Made by a program: the position numbers and the translations under genes. Source: Punica granatum (Eukaryota; Streptophyta; Magnoliopsida; Myrtales; Lythraceae). From it: a stretch of 64,000 nucleotides of DNA. The stretch is taken from NCBI RefSeq assembly GCF_007655135.1, contig NC_045134.1, positions 26,436,568 to 26,500,567 of the forward strand, in the 5' to 3' direction. The notes beneath the pieces are model-generated. The model saw nothing but the letters and a program-made list of their open reading frames with translations, did not search any database and had not been told where the DNA came from. Of the stretch, positions 44,093 through 56,185 are shown piece after piece (position 1 is the first letter of the stretch; each line of letters begins with the position of its first letter).

Positions 44093-44645
44093 TCTATATC
44101 TATATTTATATCTATACATCTATTTATATAAACCGGAAGCATTTTAAAAGTTCTCATAGAGAGCACATTCGTTTTTCATACTCTCGAGTTTCTCTTTTAT
44201 TTTTTAAAAAATACAAATAAATTAATGTAAATATAGACATTACTTAACCATGAAATAAGTGAATAAGTAATAATAATAATATAAAATAATATCATAAAAT
44301 AATAATATAATATAGTATAATATAATATAATTGTTCTTAATTCAATCTTATAGGCCGATTTATAAAGTATTTAAATAGGGTTTGTTACTTATATAACTTG
44401 AATAAGTCAACAATATTATGAATAAGATGTATCAATATAATTACATAATGAGGGTCGATCGAAGAATATGTTATGTATTTTTAATAAAGATATTGAATTG
44501 TCAAAATTTCAAATACTTTATAATAATTGTATTAAATTGAAGTAGAATTTAACTATTAAACAAATATATGTATTTTCCATCATATATGTATTGTGCATGA
44601 TTTTATTTATTGGTTTCCCCGTGCATTGCAGGGCAACCCTCCTAG
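44093..44645 (+). mobile_element. Small non-autonomous Helitron
   Basis: Relative to unit B (GCTAATTATATATCGATC near 32484), unit D has 553 bp inserted exactly between A44092 and T44646. The insert begins TCTATATCTATATTTATATC and ends CCCTCCTAG. A hairpin-forming CCCGTGCATTGCAGGG sits about 12 nt before the terminal CTAG. A/T insertion without duplication, 5' TC, 3' CTRR and a subterminal hairpin are the diagnostic features of Helitrons. No Rep/helicase is encoded. Confidence 0.9.
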
Positions 44646-46913
44646 TTATATATCAATCAGTATGCAATCATTTCCAACTGAGTTTTAAAAAAAAACATAA
44701 AAATAAAAATAAAAAAGCCAACCAGCTCTGAAACCTTAAAATAATCTTTATCAACAACTATTTCAGTACGCATCAATTCTCAGATAGCTGGGTGATCAAG
44801 CAACAGAATCTATTGTCCTCAGTTTGGTCTTACCTTCAGAGTTGATTCACCCGACAATACTATAACAGTCAACAAATTTGAATTTGCCTAATGCAGGAAT
44901 TACTTAGTGTTAGCTAGCATATAAATAGGACCATTCTTTTTTTGATGAGTATAAATAGAACCATTCCTTTTTCTGATAAATAGAACCCTGCCTGCATAAC
45001 TAATAGGTACGTCTTGATGCTGTTGTAGGTTTAAATTCAGGACTCTGGAACCTAACTGAGACAATGCAGAGGCGAAACCGAAATTCGGAACTAACCCCTT
45101 AATCAATCAAAAAGCAGCATTAACACTTCCCATATTATATTTGACCTGGACAGATAGCACAAGTGAAATCTATCACTTGATGTAGTTTGTATCCCCTATT
45201 TTATCTCCTCTCCTATCATATGTTTCCTATCATGAAAATTATCTGACAAATCATTGTACATTCATGCCAAATTACGCCTCCCCTCTGCATGTTTATTTAC
45301 GTATACGGTGAAGCCTTTCTTTTTTTTTTCCAGTTATAATGGAGTCTTATGAATCTATCATTTGAACTGGACTACGGATTTAACTGGTTAAGTTTTATTC
45401 TGTTCAGTCATCCGAATTCAAGAGATAAATGTGATTTAACACACGTAAAATTCAAAACCACGAGTCATCTTTTGGATATCATATCCGATTCCCTTAACCA
45501 GTTGCTCGAATATGATTTCCATCAAATAGCTTTCCGCAAACCGAACCCGGAAAGTATATCCTAGGCCATCCCGGGAAATGAACTCCTTGAATATGGGACA
45601 TGGCCATCATGGCCCAGGATAGTCGCATTTCTTTTACATGTATTTTATTATGAAAATGGCACTTTCCGCAAAACATAGCCTCGAAAGTTATTATAAGACA
45701 GACCTACTGATGATTTTCTGATTCATGACATCCAAAGTCCAAATTCCACTATACAAATGTGAGAACATGATCTCTCTGTCGAGGATAAGGTGCGTCTAAA
45801 AGGTATTCTGCTTTCCCCAATTTTTGAAGGAACAAGATAATCCAAACATACCATTAAATTAATAGAGATATCTAGATTCGGCAGCTAGCTAGGCTGATCT
45901 TGAACAAGAGCTTCTTGGGCCCATAATTCAACAGGTTTCATATTCAATTCTCGTAAAATTTCCATTTTGAATTTATAAGTGATTTGGCATATTTAGTCCC
46001 AAAATCTTGAATTGAGTCGATAAAATGATGAATCCAAATATATTATATATTTAGGATTTTCTTTTTATATATTCAATGCGAGACATAAGTCTGTAATTTC
46101 CATCTAGGTCCGGCATCAGTTGAAAAAATATATATATATATATTTCTTTTGTGGGATTGGTTTTCAGGTTGAACAGACTCCATGTGTAGTCTATCGCGTG
46201 ACAAACCGGGTTACCAAACTTACAAGACGAAATATATATATGTGTAATTCACGTTAGGAGAGTTTTCCCCTTAGCTTAAACTGAATTAGTTGCCACTAAT
46301 TGTGCTTTCGATTCTACCACTAATTGTGCTTTCGAATACGAGAATGCTTACTAAAAAGTATCTATATGTTCATATATATATATATGAACTCGAGTGTTAG
46401 ACTCTAGCGTTAAAGAAAAACGAAAATTTACGATACAATATTCTATTTATTTATAATAATATAAAATAAAATAAATTTAATGATATTTATTAATATGGAT
46501 TTTGTAGTTGCAATTGTATATAACATACAATATAGTATTAATACATTACATTTACTTTATATGCATGTGAGGATATTTCTGTTGTTAAAGATATATCATA
46601 TGAAGTCTTTTAAATCTTATGATAAAGTCTCTAGGTAATGCATTTATATTCAAATATATACATTATTTAGTTTGACTGGTTGCTGTCACCTGTTCTATAC
46701 CTCCAAGTCAAACCTCGACGAAGAAATAACCCTTTTTTTCATTTTGACTCAATTACACTTGTATACGGCCTGTTGTTTAAAACATTAATTCACCTTTTTC
46801 TTTTTAGGTTGGACCACCAAATAGTCTCAATTTATTATTAGTTAACGTTATTTCTCCACTTAAACATCCAACTGACCCTTATTATAAAAAAAAATTCAAT
46901 AAATTTTAAAATT
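44646..46913. repeat. Segmental duplication block D, paired with unit C
   Basis: 44646-45140 matches the C flank (34930-35280), and 45150-46913 is collinear with 35421-37130. Short (TA)n runs are at about 46127-46142 and 46373-46384. No gene; the ORF at 45349-45564 is a diverged version of that at 35643-35855 with different endings, so neither is called. Confidence 0.65.
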
Positions 46914-47260
46914 GGATTTTTTACTTAAAATGGTTCATGGTTTGTCCGTTTTGTCAAATTTATCCTATGCTTTTTTTTGGTCAAATTTATCACATGGTTT
47001 ACTTTTTACATCAAATCTATCCCGGCGTTATCTTTTCCGTCAACATCTAACGGTCGTGCTGACGTGGCACTTGAAGAGATAGTGGGCCACACTTGCCACG
47101 TGAGCGCCACATTAGCATGGCAGTTAGATGTCGACTGAAAAGATAACGCTGGGATAGATTTGATGCAAAAAGTAAACCATGGGATAGATTTGACAAAAAA
47201 AAAACATATGATAGATTTGACAAAACGGACAAATCATGAATCATTTTAGGTAAATACCCC
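46914..47260. mobile_element. Mutator-type foldback MITE in block D
   Basis: The 9-bp duplication TTTAAAATT is perfect (46905-46913, 47261-47269). Almost the whole 347 bp is an inverted repeat: the arm with GGTTTGTCCGTTTTGTCAAA pairs with TTTGACAAAACGGACAAATC, and internal GCTGACGTGGCA pairs near the centre. Block C has the empty site near 37165. Non-coding. Confidence 0.9.
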
Positions 47261-47269
47261 TTTAAAATT

Positions 47270-47958
47270 TTCCGTCACAAGTTCAATTTATATAGAACGT
47301 AGTTTGCCGATAACATTATATTTTGTCATTTATCAACTGCATATTAGATCTCTTCATTTGAAACGTTCACGTTTTGATATATATTAAATTTTAGATACTC
47401 GTTTATGGTTTGCCCAATTTCCGCTCTTAAACAATAAGACATGGAGCCTCTCTCACTTCATCTCTTTCTTTTATTTGTATTTTCCCTCGATTAGTTTGAT
47501 TTTTGTGTGGTAATTCAACAACCCGTAGAAAAACAGCAACTCTAAGATCCGATGCATCTGTGTCACCCTATGTCACCAGTGACGATCGTAGGCCCCACAC
47601 GGCCTCAAGTGGAACCACAAGATCTCCCGAGTTGAGAAATTCCAAAAATTATTAGGTGGTGCTCTGAGACATTACATTACGAAGGTGATAATTGACGACC
47701 CGTAGTTGCATGAGTTTAGTGCTGTCCATGTCGACGATAAGTTCGATAAGGACAGTCTCAGTGTTCGAGCAATATATGATTGAGAGGCAGGGAAGATGAA
47801 GAAAAGTTTGGCAGGTAAAAGAGTTGGAACTGTGTGGACATTGACAATTCTTCTTTCACACTGAATTTTCATCACTACAAAGCCCAGACAAAAAGCAAAA
47901 GGGCACACACGGTTAGAATTAGGAGGGGAGGAGAAGGGGAAGAAGAAGGAGAAGAGCC
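47270..47958. promoter_or_regulatory. Upstream region of the third NPF gene
   Basis: Homology with block C ends at about 47428; the rest is unique. No clear TATA box was seen within 100 bp of the ATG. The last 60 bp are purine-rich (GGAGGAGAAGGGGAAGAAGA-type), as in many plant leaders. Confidence 0.4.
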
Positions 47959-50194
47959 ATGGAGAAGAATGAGGGTGAGGCTGTGCACCGGAACGGTGAA
48001 CCGAACTCCATGGAAGCGGTAACAGAAGCTTCTTCTTCCCCGACTCACGGCCCGAAAGGTAATGGAACCGCAATGGAGATGAACGGGAATGCTGTCAGTA
48101 CTCAAGACCATAAGATCAACTACAGGGGGTGGAAAGTCATGCCCTTCATCATAGGTACGGGAAAAACCTGAACCAACCCGACCTCTTTTATGAGATATCT
48201 GCTTCATTGGGCATCCAGGCCTTTCCAGTCACGGAAAGCTGTTCCCGGCTTTCCGGTTTTCCATCATTTTTGTTACTGAACGTTTTAGCAGTTGTATGAC
48301 TGCTGTTATCTAAAAATGGGGTATTTTCCTTAAAGGGAATGAAACCTTCGAGAAGCTCGGGGCAATTGGGACGTTAGCGAACCTCTTGATCTATTTGACA
48401 TCCGTGTTCAATCTGAGTAGCATAACTGCCGCAAACATCATTAATATCTTCAATGGCACCACCAACCTCGCTACTCTGCTCGGAGCTTTCCTCTGCGACA
48501 CGTACTTTGGTCGATACAAGACTCTCGCCTTCTGCACAATAGCGTCCTACCTGGTACTTCATTATAAAATCCTGAATCGAGCTTAACAAGATTCATAAGT
48601 TATAGATTTTTAAACCGGTCTTTTTCGTCTTTTCTAAAAGGGGTTGCAAGCTATACAACTGACAGCCGCAATCAAGAACTTGCACCCTCCTGATTGTGGG
48701 GACAATGCGACTTGTGATGGGCCCACAGCAGGGCAAATGGCATTTCTAGTCACTGGATTTGCGATGCTTACTGTTGGGGCTGCAGGAATCCGCCCGTGCA
48801 ATTTGGCCTTCGGGGCTGACCAGTTTAACCCCAACACGGAGTCGGGAAGGACGGGCATCACCAGCTTCTTCAACTGGTACTTCTTCACCTTCACCTTTGC
48901 CCAGATGGTCTCCCTCACCCTGATTGTGTACATCCAATCGAACGTGAGTTGGGCGATCGGGCTGTTGATCCCAGCCCTCCTGATGCTTATCTCATGCGCT
49001 GTGTACTTCATGGGATGGAAGATGTATGTGAAAGTCAAGGCCACCGGAAGTCCCATGACGAGCATTGTGCAGGTGCTTGTGGTCTCAATCAAGAAGAGTC
49101 GGTTGAGTCATCCCAAGCAGCCGTGGCTCTCTCTTTACAACTACATTTCTCCCAAGTCCATCAACTCCAAGCTTCCCTACACCGATCAGCTCCGGTACTG
49201 ATTCAGCAATTCTGCTTATGTTCTGTTTTCACTCCTTTGTGCCACACATTGTTTCTCAAACATAAATCTGATGATCCATTTTCCCGCCAACAGTTGCTTG
49301 GACAAGGCGGCAATTCTGACTCCAGAAGACAGACTGAACCCAGATGGGTCGCCTGCAGATCCTTGGAGACTCTGCAGCATGCAGCAGGTCGAAGAAGCGA
49401 AGTGTGTCGTAAGAGTGTTGCCAATATGGGCCGCTATGCTGATATATTACATTGCAATGGTCCAGCAACAGACCTACGCGATCTTCCAGGCCGCCCAGTC
49501 TGACAGGCAGCTCGGGAGCACGAATTTCAAGATCCCATCGGCATCCTATGTTGTCTTTGTCATGATAAGTCTCACCCTATTCATCCCCTTGTACGACCAG
49601 GTACTCGTCCCATTTCTCCGTAGGGTGACGGGAAAGGAAGGCGGGATCACTCTACTTCAGAGGATGGGAATCGGAATGTTCATTGCCATGATCACGATGA
49701 TCTTGTCAGGGGTCATGGAGGAACGGAGAAGGACAATCGCCCTGACTAAGCCAACAATGGGTACCGATCCCAGGAGGGGAGATATCTCCTCCATGTCAGC
49801 TATGTGGCTTATCCCCCAGTTCGTGTCGACTGGCTTAGCAGAGGCCTTTACATCCATCGGGCAGATCGAGTTCTACTACAAGCAGTTCCCGGAGAACATG
49901 AGGAGCATTGGAGGGTCCCTCTTCTACTGCGGGATGGCAGGGTCGAGCTACCTGAGCAGCCTACTCATATCAGTCGTCCACAATACTACGAAGGGGTCAG
50001 AAAGAGGCGACTGGCTCCCCCAGGATCTCAACAAAGGGAGGCTCGACTATTTCTACTATGTGATCGCGGGCTTGGGGTTCCTCAACCTCATCTATTTCAT
50101 GCTCTGTGCTAGGTGGTACAAGTACAAGGAGAAGGACGAGATTTGCCCCTTACCCGAAACAGAAATGCAGCCAGCTGAGAAGGCTGTCGTCTAA
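47959..50194 (+). CDS. NRT1/PTR family (NPF2-type) proton-coupled transporter, distant array member
   Basis: Exons 47959-48154, 48336-48553, 48641-49194 and 49294-50194 join to 622 aa with GT-AG introns at the same phases as copies A and B. Exons 2 and 4 even have identical lengths (218 and 901 nt). The N-terminus is about 40 residues longer ([14 protein letters not shown]...) and hydrophilic. Motifs are [12 protein letters not shown] in TM1, [62 protein letters not shown] and [12 protein letters not shown] near the end. It resembles NPF2.11/NPF2.13 proteins, which are plasma-membrane proton symporters for nitrate or glucosinolate-type solutes; the substrate is not determined. The preceding block D carries a dead A/B-type copy. 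The gene converges on the H+-ATPase gene, with 331 bp between stop codons. Confidence 0.93.
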
Positions 50195-50525
50195 TGTTGT
50201 ATGAGTTCCGTGGAGGATCAATCATGTTTGTACCCCGCTAAAAAGGATCCCGCATCTTGGGACTCCGTTAACATATTCACATCATATTAGTATCTCCCTT
50301 CATACGTATACGGTATATATGTACCATGAGTAGGGCATTTGAGCCGCAAAGGTAGAAGAGCATCAACTTGGATTTTCTCGATTTGATAATTAACATAAGA
50401 GAGAAATCGATGTATTAGTTGTTCTTTTACCACAAGCCAAGTACAAAATGTCATTACTCTCAGCAGTTCTATGCAAGGGTAGGAGAGAGAAGACAACAGA
50501 GTAGAGGAGAGATTTTCTTTTTGGA
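50195..50525. other. Shared 3' region between convergent genes
   Basis: Only 331 bp separate the stop codons of the NPF gene (plus) and the H+-ATPase gene (minus). With ordinary plant 3' UTRs of 200-300 nt, the two transcripts would overlap in antisense. No strong AATAAA was seen on either strand. Confidence 0.5.
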
Positions 50526-53500
50526 TCAGACGGTGTAAGCCTGCTGAATCGTCTCAATATCCAAGCCCTTCAGTCTCACCACTGACTCCACATGACCTTT
50601 CAGTGTGTGAAGCTCTCTCAACCTGCAGAACCAGACCCAGGAATCATCAACCCGAATGATGAAACTCATGGACAAATTTTAGTCGTTTCAGTAGGAGACA
50701 GCAATTAGGAATCACGTATAAATGCCTAAAGACTGAAACCAAACCAGCTTCACCAAACTTGAGAATTCAGTTATGATTACTGGAAATAAACTCCCTCTCC
50801 CAACTTTCCATAAGTCATTCCCCGGAAAAACTCTTTCCATAGCTTCAGTCGTGATGGATACCATTTTTAATTTACTCGTATTTTAAAGATAGCCTTATAT
50901 TACCTGGCAATTTCAGCTCTCCTCTTAGCTTCTTCCGCAATGTGATTGAGCTCTGTGAAGCGGTTTCGCTCAGTGAACATCTTCGTGTCGGGAGGCTGCA
51001 ACCCGTGAAGAGTCCTCTGTGCATGCGCCCATTGAAGCTCACGCTGTTCCTTCCCGAAGTCCTTTTGTCTCGTAAATGCAATCTACAAAGAGAAAAAGGG
51101 AGGAGAAACTCCTTGAGGACATCAATAATAATAGATTGTGATACTCGTCCGTAAAATTTTCTCATCCCATACCCTTTGCTCGATAACAAGATCCCAAGCC
51201 CTTCCACTCAAGGCGTAACGGATGATGAACTTTATGATATCGAGAGGAATGTAGAAGATGATGTTATAAAGCCATATGACACCAGCCCATCCCCACCCAA
51301 TTCCTTCAATTGCGGAGAAGGCCCAATTGGCATAAACAGCGATAAGGGTCGCAACCTGCACAAGGGGGAACATACAATTAAGGTACAAAACTTGGAAATT
51401 ATCATTACGGCTGTTGCTTTTATCTTATTCAATCAACTTTTACTCACCAGTTGAGCGATCAAAAAAGCCGCCACGAGCAGCAACCCAGGACGCTCCACAT
51501 AAGACCAACCACGAGACCGAGTCACAAAAATAAGGGCCTGACTAATCGTACTAACTTGCAGGTATATCGCAGAGGCAAGCTTTCTGAAGTCATCATGAGC
51601 TGTCTTCTCCAGAGTGGGCACTCCAAATATTCTCTACAAGACCAACATAGTAATGAATCTCTATTTAGTTTGTAAGGGTAAGTCTAAAAGAAAACGTGTT
51701 AGTTCTACAACTAATTACGACAACTAGATAGACTCACTGGGAAGAAATCTGTTTTGTACGCAGCCCAGAAGAATATGACAGTCATCATTGCTAGGTAACT
51801 CCCAAGAACAATGCCAGTGGTAAAGATTTCTGCTAGCTTCCAGCTGTCCGGTAAAGGAGACGGTTTGACCCGATCCTTTGAAATTGTCATAATAGTTCCT
51901 AAAATATCACAGGACAATAACTTCATACGAATAACACGCTTATATCTTGCTTGATATTTATATGATATGGGAGAGCAGCAACTAACCGTCATTAAGGATA
52001 GCTATGATCAGCACCATAAAAGGTGGGAAGTCGAACTTCCATATCAGGGCAAGCAACATGAAACCGAGCTTCCGGCAGCAAAAGAAAAGAAAGGGGATTT
52101 AGATTCATTTCAGTTACTGCACTTCTTATCAAATCTTTTTTCCTCTCCACAAGTAATAAACAAGATAATTCGGAATCACACTGGAATGGTATATAATACA
52201 ATGTTTCAGAATTTGTGCAATTCTCCCAGAAGTCTTTAACTTACCACAATACGGATCGTGATGGAAACAGCATAAATCTGCCAATCAGAATGAGATGGAA
52301 GTGAGACAGTGATAGACAGGCAACAGGAAAAAGGAAGAGGTAGAACTGATGCCTTACAGTGTAATTCTTCATTCTCTGGAAAATCGCGCGACTGGTAAGA
52401 ACAGCACTGATGATGACACTAAGGCCAGGTTCTGTTAGCACAATATCAGAAGCACTACGAGCTGCATCAGTTGCATCAGCTACAGCAATTCCAATGTCGG
52501 CCTTCTTAAGAGCGGGAGCATCGTTAACTCCATCTCCAGTCATTCCACATATGTGTTTCCTTGCTTGCAGCCGTTTCACGATCTCATACTTGTGCTCTGG
52601 AACCACAGCAATGGTTCCAAACAAATCAGAAGAGTTGCGCTGACAATTCTAAAGTTCGAAGAGGGATCGGTAGATGGATACCAGGGAAGACGCCAGCAAA
52701 GCCATCTGCCTTCTCAATCAACTCATCAATCGGTAGTGCAGCAATTGACTCGTCCTTGTCCTGTCCCAGTAAAGCAGAAGAGGGATACATGTTGGTTCCC
52801 ATTCCCAATCTGCGTCCAGTTTCCTTTCCTATCGCCAGTTGATCCCCTGAAGAGGAGCAACAGGAATCAGACAACATCATGATTCCATTGAGTAACTTTT
52901 TCAGTTCCTTCATGCGAGACGGACACATGGAAATTAGCTGTTCTTTTTACAACAAGGCTACGGAAGACCACTCACCAGTAATCATTTTAACGTTCACACC
53001 GAGATTCAAAGCTCTCCTTATAGTCTCTGCACTGTCATGCCTCGGTGGGTCAAAAAGGGGCATGAGGCCAATGAACTGCCATGGACCTCCAGGACTTTCT
53101 TTCCTTCCTTCAGGAACTTCCTGCACGAAATGAAAGGTAATGAGCAGGTACTTTAGTAAAACAAAGAATCTATGCCGGTAGCTTGAAGCTAATAATTCTA
53201 TGAGCTATCACAATAGAATTTCTAAGAACAAGTGTCCAAGTTCAATAACCTGATATGCGACAGCAAGAGATCTTAACCCACGCTCAGCAAATTTATCAAT
53301 TACAGCATGCACTCTGCGCTCAATCTCGGACTTGTTGTGTGCAAGGTTTAGGATCTAGAGATCAATTTAGCGAACAAAGTAAATAACAAACAATAGTCAA
53401 AATAAATAATAACACTCGCCCAAAAAAGGAAAATATAATAACAACAAAAGCAACAGATGACCATTGGACAAGATAAGTCAGTGAAGGCAAGTATCATAAC

Positions 53501-55750
53501 CTGTTCAGGTGCACCTTTGCTCACTCTATGCATCTTCCCTTGACCATCAATGTAAGTCAATGCAGTTCTCTTATCAGTAGGATTGAATGGAAGGAAGTGA
53601 ACTTCTTGAATACCTGCCCGAGCCTTTTAGTCCATTGCAGGTTAAAGTATTGCAATCAGTCGTGTGAAATTATACTAATTACAGTATATGATGAATTCGA
53701 AATAATTAGCAAGATAGGTCACCTCCTTCGGATCAGCCAGCATCCCTACTATAGCAGCATCAATGGCATCTTGGTTTTCCGTTCTCGATGCTCGGGCTGC
53801 CATTAGAACCACCGTGTCTGGGTCCACTCCTTTGGCGAAAACCTAAGCCACCAAAAATTATATTACTCGTAATTAGAACGCCACGAATGCTGAAGTTGAA
53901 GTGTGACAGTGTGTCAATAAAGAGAGACCAGCATTAGTCCTCAGTACAACCTCAATCAGATTCTTGTCAACAGTCAGCTTATTCAGGGTAAGTGTCCCAG
54001 TCTTGTCGCTGCAAAGAACATCCATGCCTGCCATCTCTTCAATAGCAGTCATTCTCTTTGTGATAGCTCCCTGCAGTAAATAAAATATTCAATCAAACAT
54101 CCATAATTCTTAGACATTTCAATTGAACTCTGACAGGGATCATGTTCAGATTTCATGGCCCACCTGCTGAGCCAATCTGTGTGAGCCAATAGCCATCGTG
54201 ACCGACAAGACCGTGGGCATGGCAATCGGGATTCCTCCAATGAGCAGCACAAGAAGGTTATCAATTCCAGGACGATACTCCCTGTCTTGGATCGGGTACA
54301 TCACTATAATCTCTATTACCATTCCCACAGCAATAGAACATATGCAGAAGTTCCCAATCGCTGTCAAGACCTACAAAAACAGCATGACACAAATTAAACA
54401 GAGTAATTTAATTTTTATAATGGTTGAGAAAATCTGAAAATTGTAGCAACTCTGTCGCCTTGCCTTCTGGAAGTGGCCCACTTGGTTGGTGGTATCAACA
54501 AGGTGCGCAGCCTTCCCAAAGAAAGTATGGACTCCAGTGGCAATAACAACCGCTTCGATTTCTCCTTGTTTACAGGTCGAACCTGAGTAAACACCATCTC
54601 CAGGGCCTTTGGTAACGGGGAGAGACTCACCAGTAAGAGCAGACTACAGAATTAAATAAAAAGTTTTTAATAAGATAATGCCACCTGGAGTAAATTAATC
54701 ATACTTAAAACAGATAAAAGAAAAGAGACCAAAAAATGAACCCCGCCTGGTCAATTTTCAGTGGATCTCCATCGAGAAGACGAGCATCAGCGGGAATAAT
54801 ATCACCAAGTTTGATACTTATTATATCACCAGGAACCAGAATAGCAGCATCTTGCTCATTCCACCTCCCATCACGAAGAACCTATACATGATTCATTATG
54901 AACAGATCAGTAATCACAAACAACTATAGCAAAGGCCCCATGTACTCCATCAGCTTTCCAACAGTATTGACAACTTATACAGACTCAAGGAAATGGCTGC
55001 ACAAACTCCAATCACCTTGGCTTTAGGAGCGAGACGGGCCATGAGAGCAGCTGCGGCATTACCCGCATTGTTTTCCTCAATAAAGCTAATGGTGGAGTTG
55101 ATGAGAAGCAGCGTGATAATACCAACAAAGTCTTGCCAATCAGGGGGCTTTCCCTGATAAACCAAGTAGGACAAAGAAATGAGCAATAAGGCTCCAACAT
55201 AAACATTTCAAGGAAAACTCTGTTAGACAAATGGAAATACTGTAACAAAAGGGACTCACTCCTCCATTAGCTAGAGCAATGGCCATTATAGCAGCAGCCT
55301 CCATGACCCATGAGAGAGGGTTCCACATAAACCCCAAGAACTTCAAGAATTTGCTCTCCTGAAACCGAAAACTGACAACCCATGAGGCAAAACAAGAACT
55401 CAATCCTCAAAGAGAACATGGACGGAACACAATGCATCAGAAAGAGAGAGAAAAGAGAGAGGAAGAGATAGGGAGAAGTGACTGGATAGGTGCCTTCTTC
55501 TCCTCAAGCTTGTTGTGCCCAAAGATGTTGAGCCTCTCCTCAGCAGCTTCAGTTGTCAGACCCTCCCTGCTACATCTCAGATTCTCCAAAACTTCCTCGA
55601 TGGGTATGTTTTCCTGCAATAAAGACAAAACCTTTAGGCACTGAGGACCAAAACTCCATGAAATTCTTGCGTTAGATCTGCCATTTTCTCTTTTACCAAA
55701 TCCACAGCTTCCTTCAGCACTGCTTCCAAGACTTCAGACTTGTCCCCCAT
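50526..55750 (-). CDS. Plasma-membrane P-type H+-ATPase, AHA11/AHA4-like
   Basis: Twenty-one exons on the minus strand: 55750-55697, 55613-55494, 55358-55260, 55153-55016, 54881-54747, 54643-54464, 54370-54164, 54070-53951, 53842-53723, 53623-53501, 53354-53250, 53120-52976, 52846-52682, 52596-52358, 52277-52245, 52068-51987, 51898-51738, 51633-51448, 51355-51173, 51082-50904 and 50622-50526. They sum to 2871 nt, 956 aa, the length of AHA11. The enzyme pumps protons out of the cell using ATP. Motifs are TGES (exon 6, actuator), DKTGTLT (exon 8, phosphorylated Asp), KGAPEQ (exon 10, nucleotide binding), [14 protein letters not shown] (exon 14), and the C-terminal autoinhibitory tail ending AYTV, whose penultimate Thr is the known 14-3-3 regulatory site. 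Introns 2, 5 and 6 begin with GC. No defect was seen. Confidence 0.95.
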
Positions 55751-55816
55751 CTTCTCGCCCGTCCTCTAACGCCACCAAAGACTCAAGCTTTCTACAGGCT
55801 CTTTACTCAATGGGAG

Positions 55817-55906
55817 CTAGAAACTAAAACCCATTAAAGAACAGACGGGGCAATGGTTCCAGCAGCAGCTCAGAGGTGCAGAGAAGAATCGAAGGAAGAA
55901 TCTCAT
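55817..55906 (-). promoter_or_regulatory. Upstream ORF in the H+-ATPase leader
   Basis: On the minus strand an ATG at 55906 opens a 29-codon frame ending at TAG 55817-55819. A second in-frame ATG at 55834 gives the pentapeptide MGFSF with the same stop, 66 nt before the main ATG. A two-codon frame (ATG TTC TAA) lies just upstream near 55918. Whether they are transcribed depends on the unmapped start site. Short upstream ORFs are established translational modulators in some tobacco PMA genes. Confidence 0.45.
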
Positions 55907-56003
55907 TAATTAGAACATGCGACTGCTAGTAAAATGCAGCTCTGAGAGGTAGGAATGAACGAAGAAGACAGACCACCAACACCAAATCTGCTTAAGAAGA
56001 AGA

Positions 56004-56026
56004 AGAGAGGAGAGGAGAGGAGAGGA
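56004..56026. repeat. (GAGAG)n / CT-rich microsatellite in the H+-ATPase promoter
   Basis: Four to five copies of the pentamer AGAGG occur on the plus strand, read as CCTCT by the H+-ATPase gene, about 255-275 bp upstream of its start codon. CT-rich tracts are frequent in plant core promoters and leaders. Confidence 0.7.
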
Positions 56027-56185
56027 ACCGAACAGACGACGAAAGAGAAACCGCTGTTGGAGCACTGGCAGAGTAACAGTCCACAAAACGCAAAACCTTT
56101 TCTTCGCATTTTCTCCCCCCATGAAATGTCCAAATGGCCCCTGGTGGGCCCACTCATTTTTCTTTCTTGGAAATTTGGGAATTGA

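Noticed and set aside
47672..48207. Minus-strand ORFs opposite the first exon of the NPF gene
   Set aside because: They overlap exon 1 and its leader on the opposite strand and have no family resemblance.
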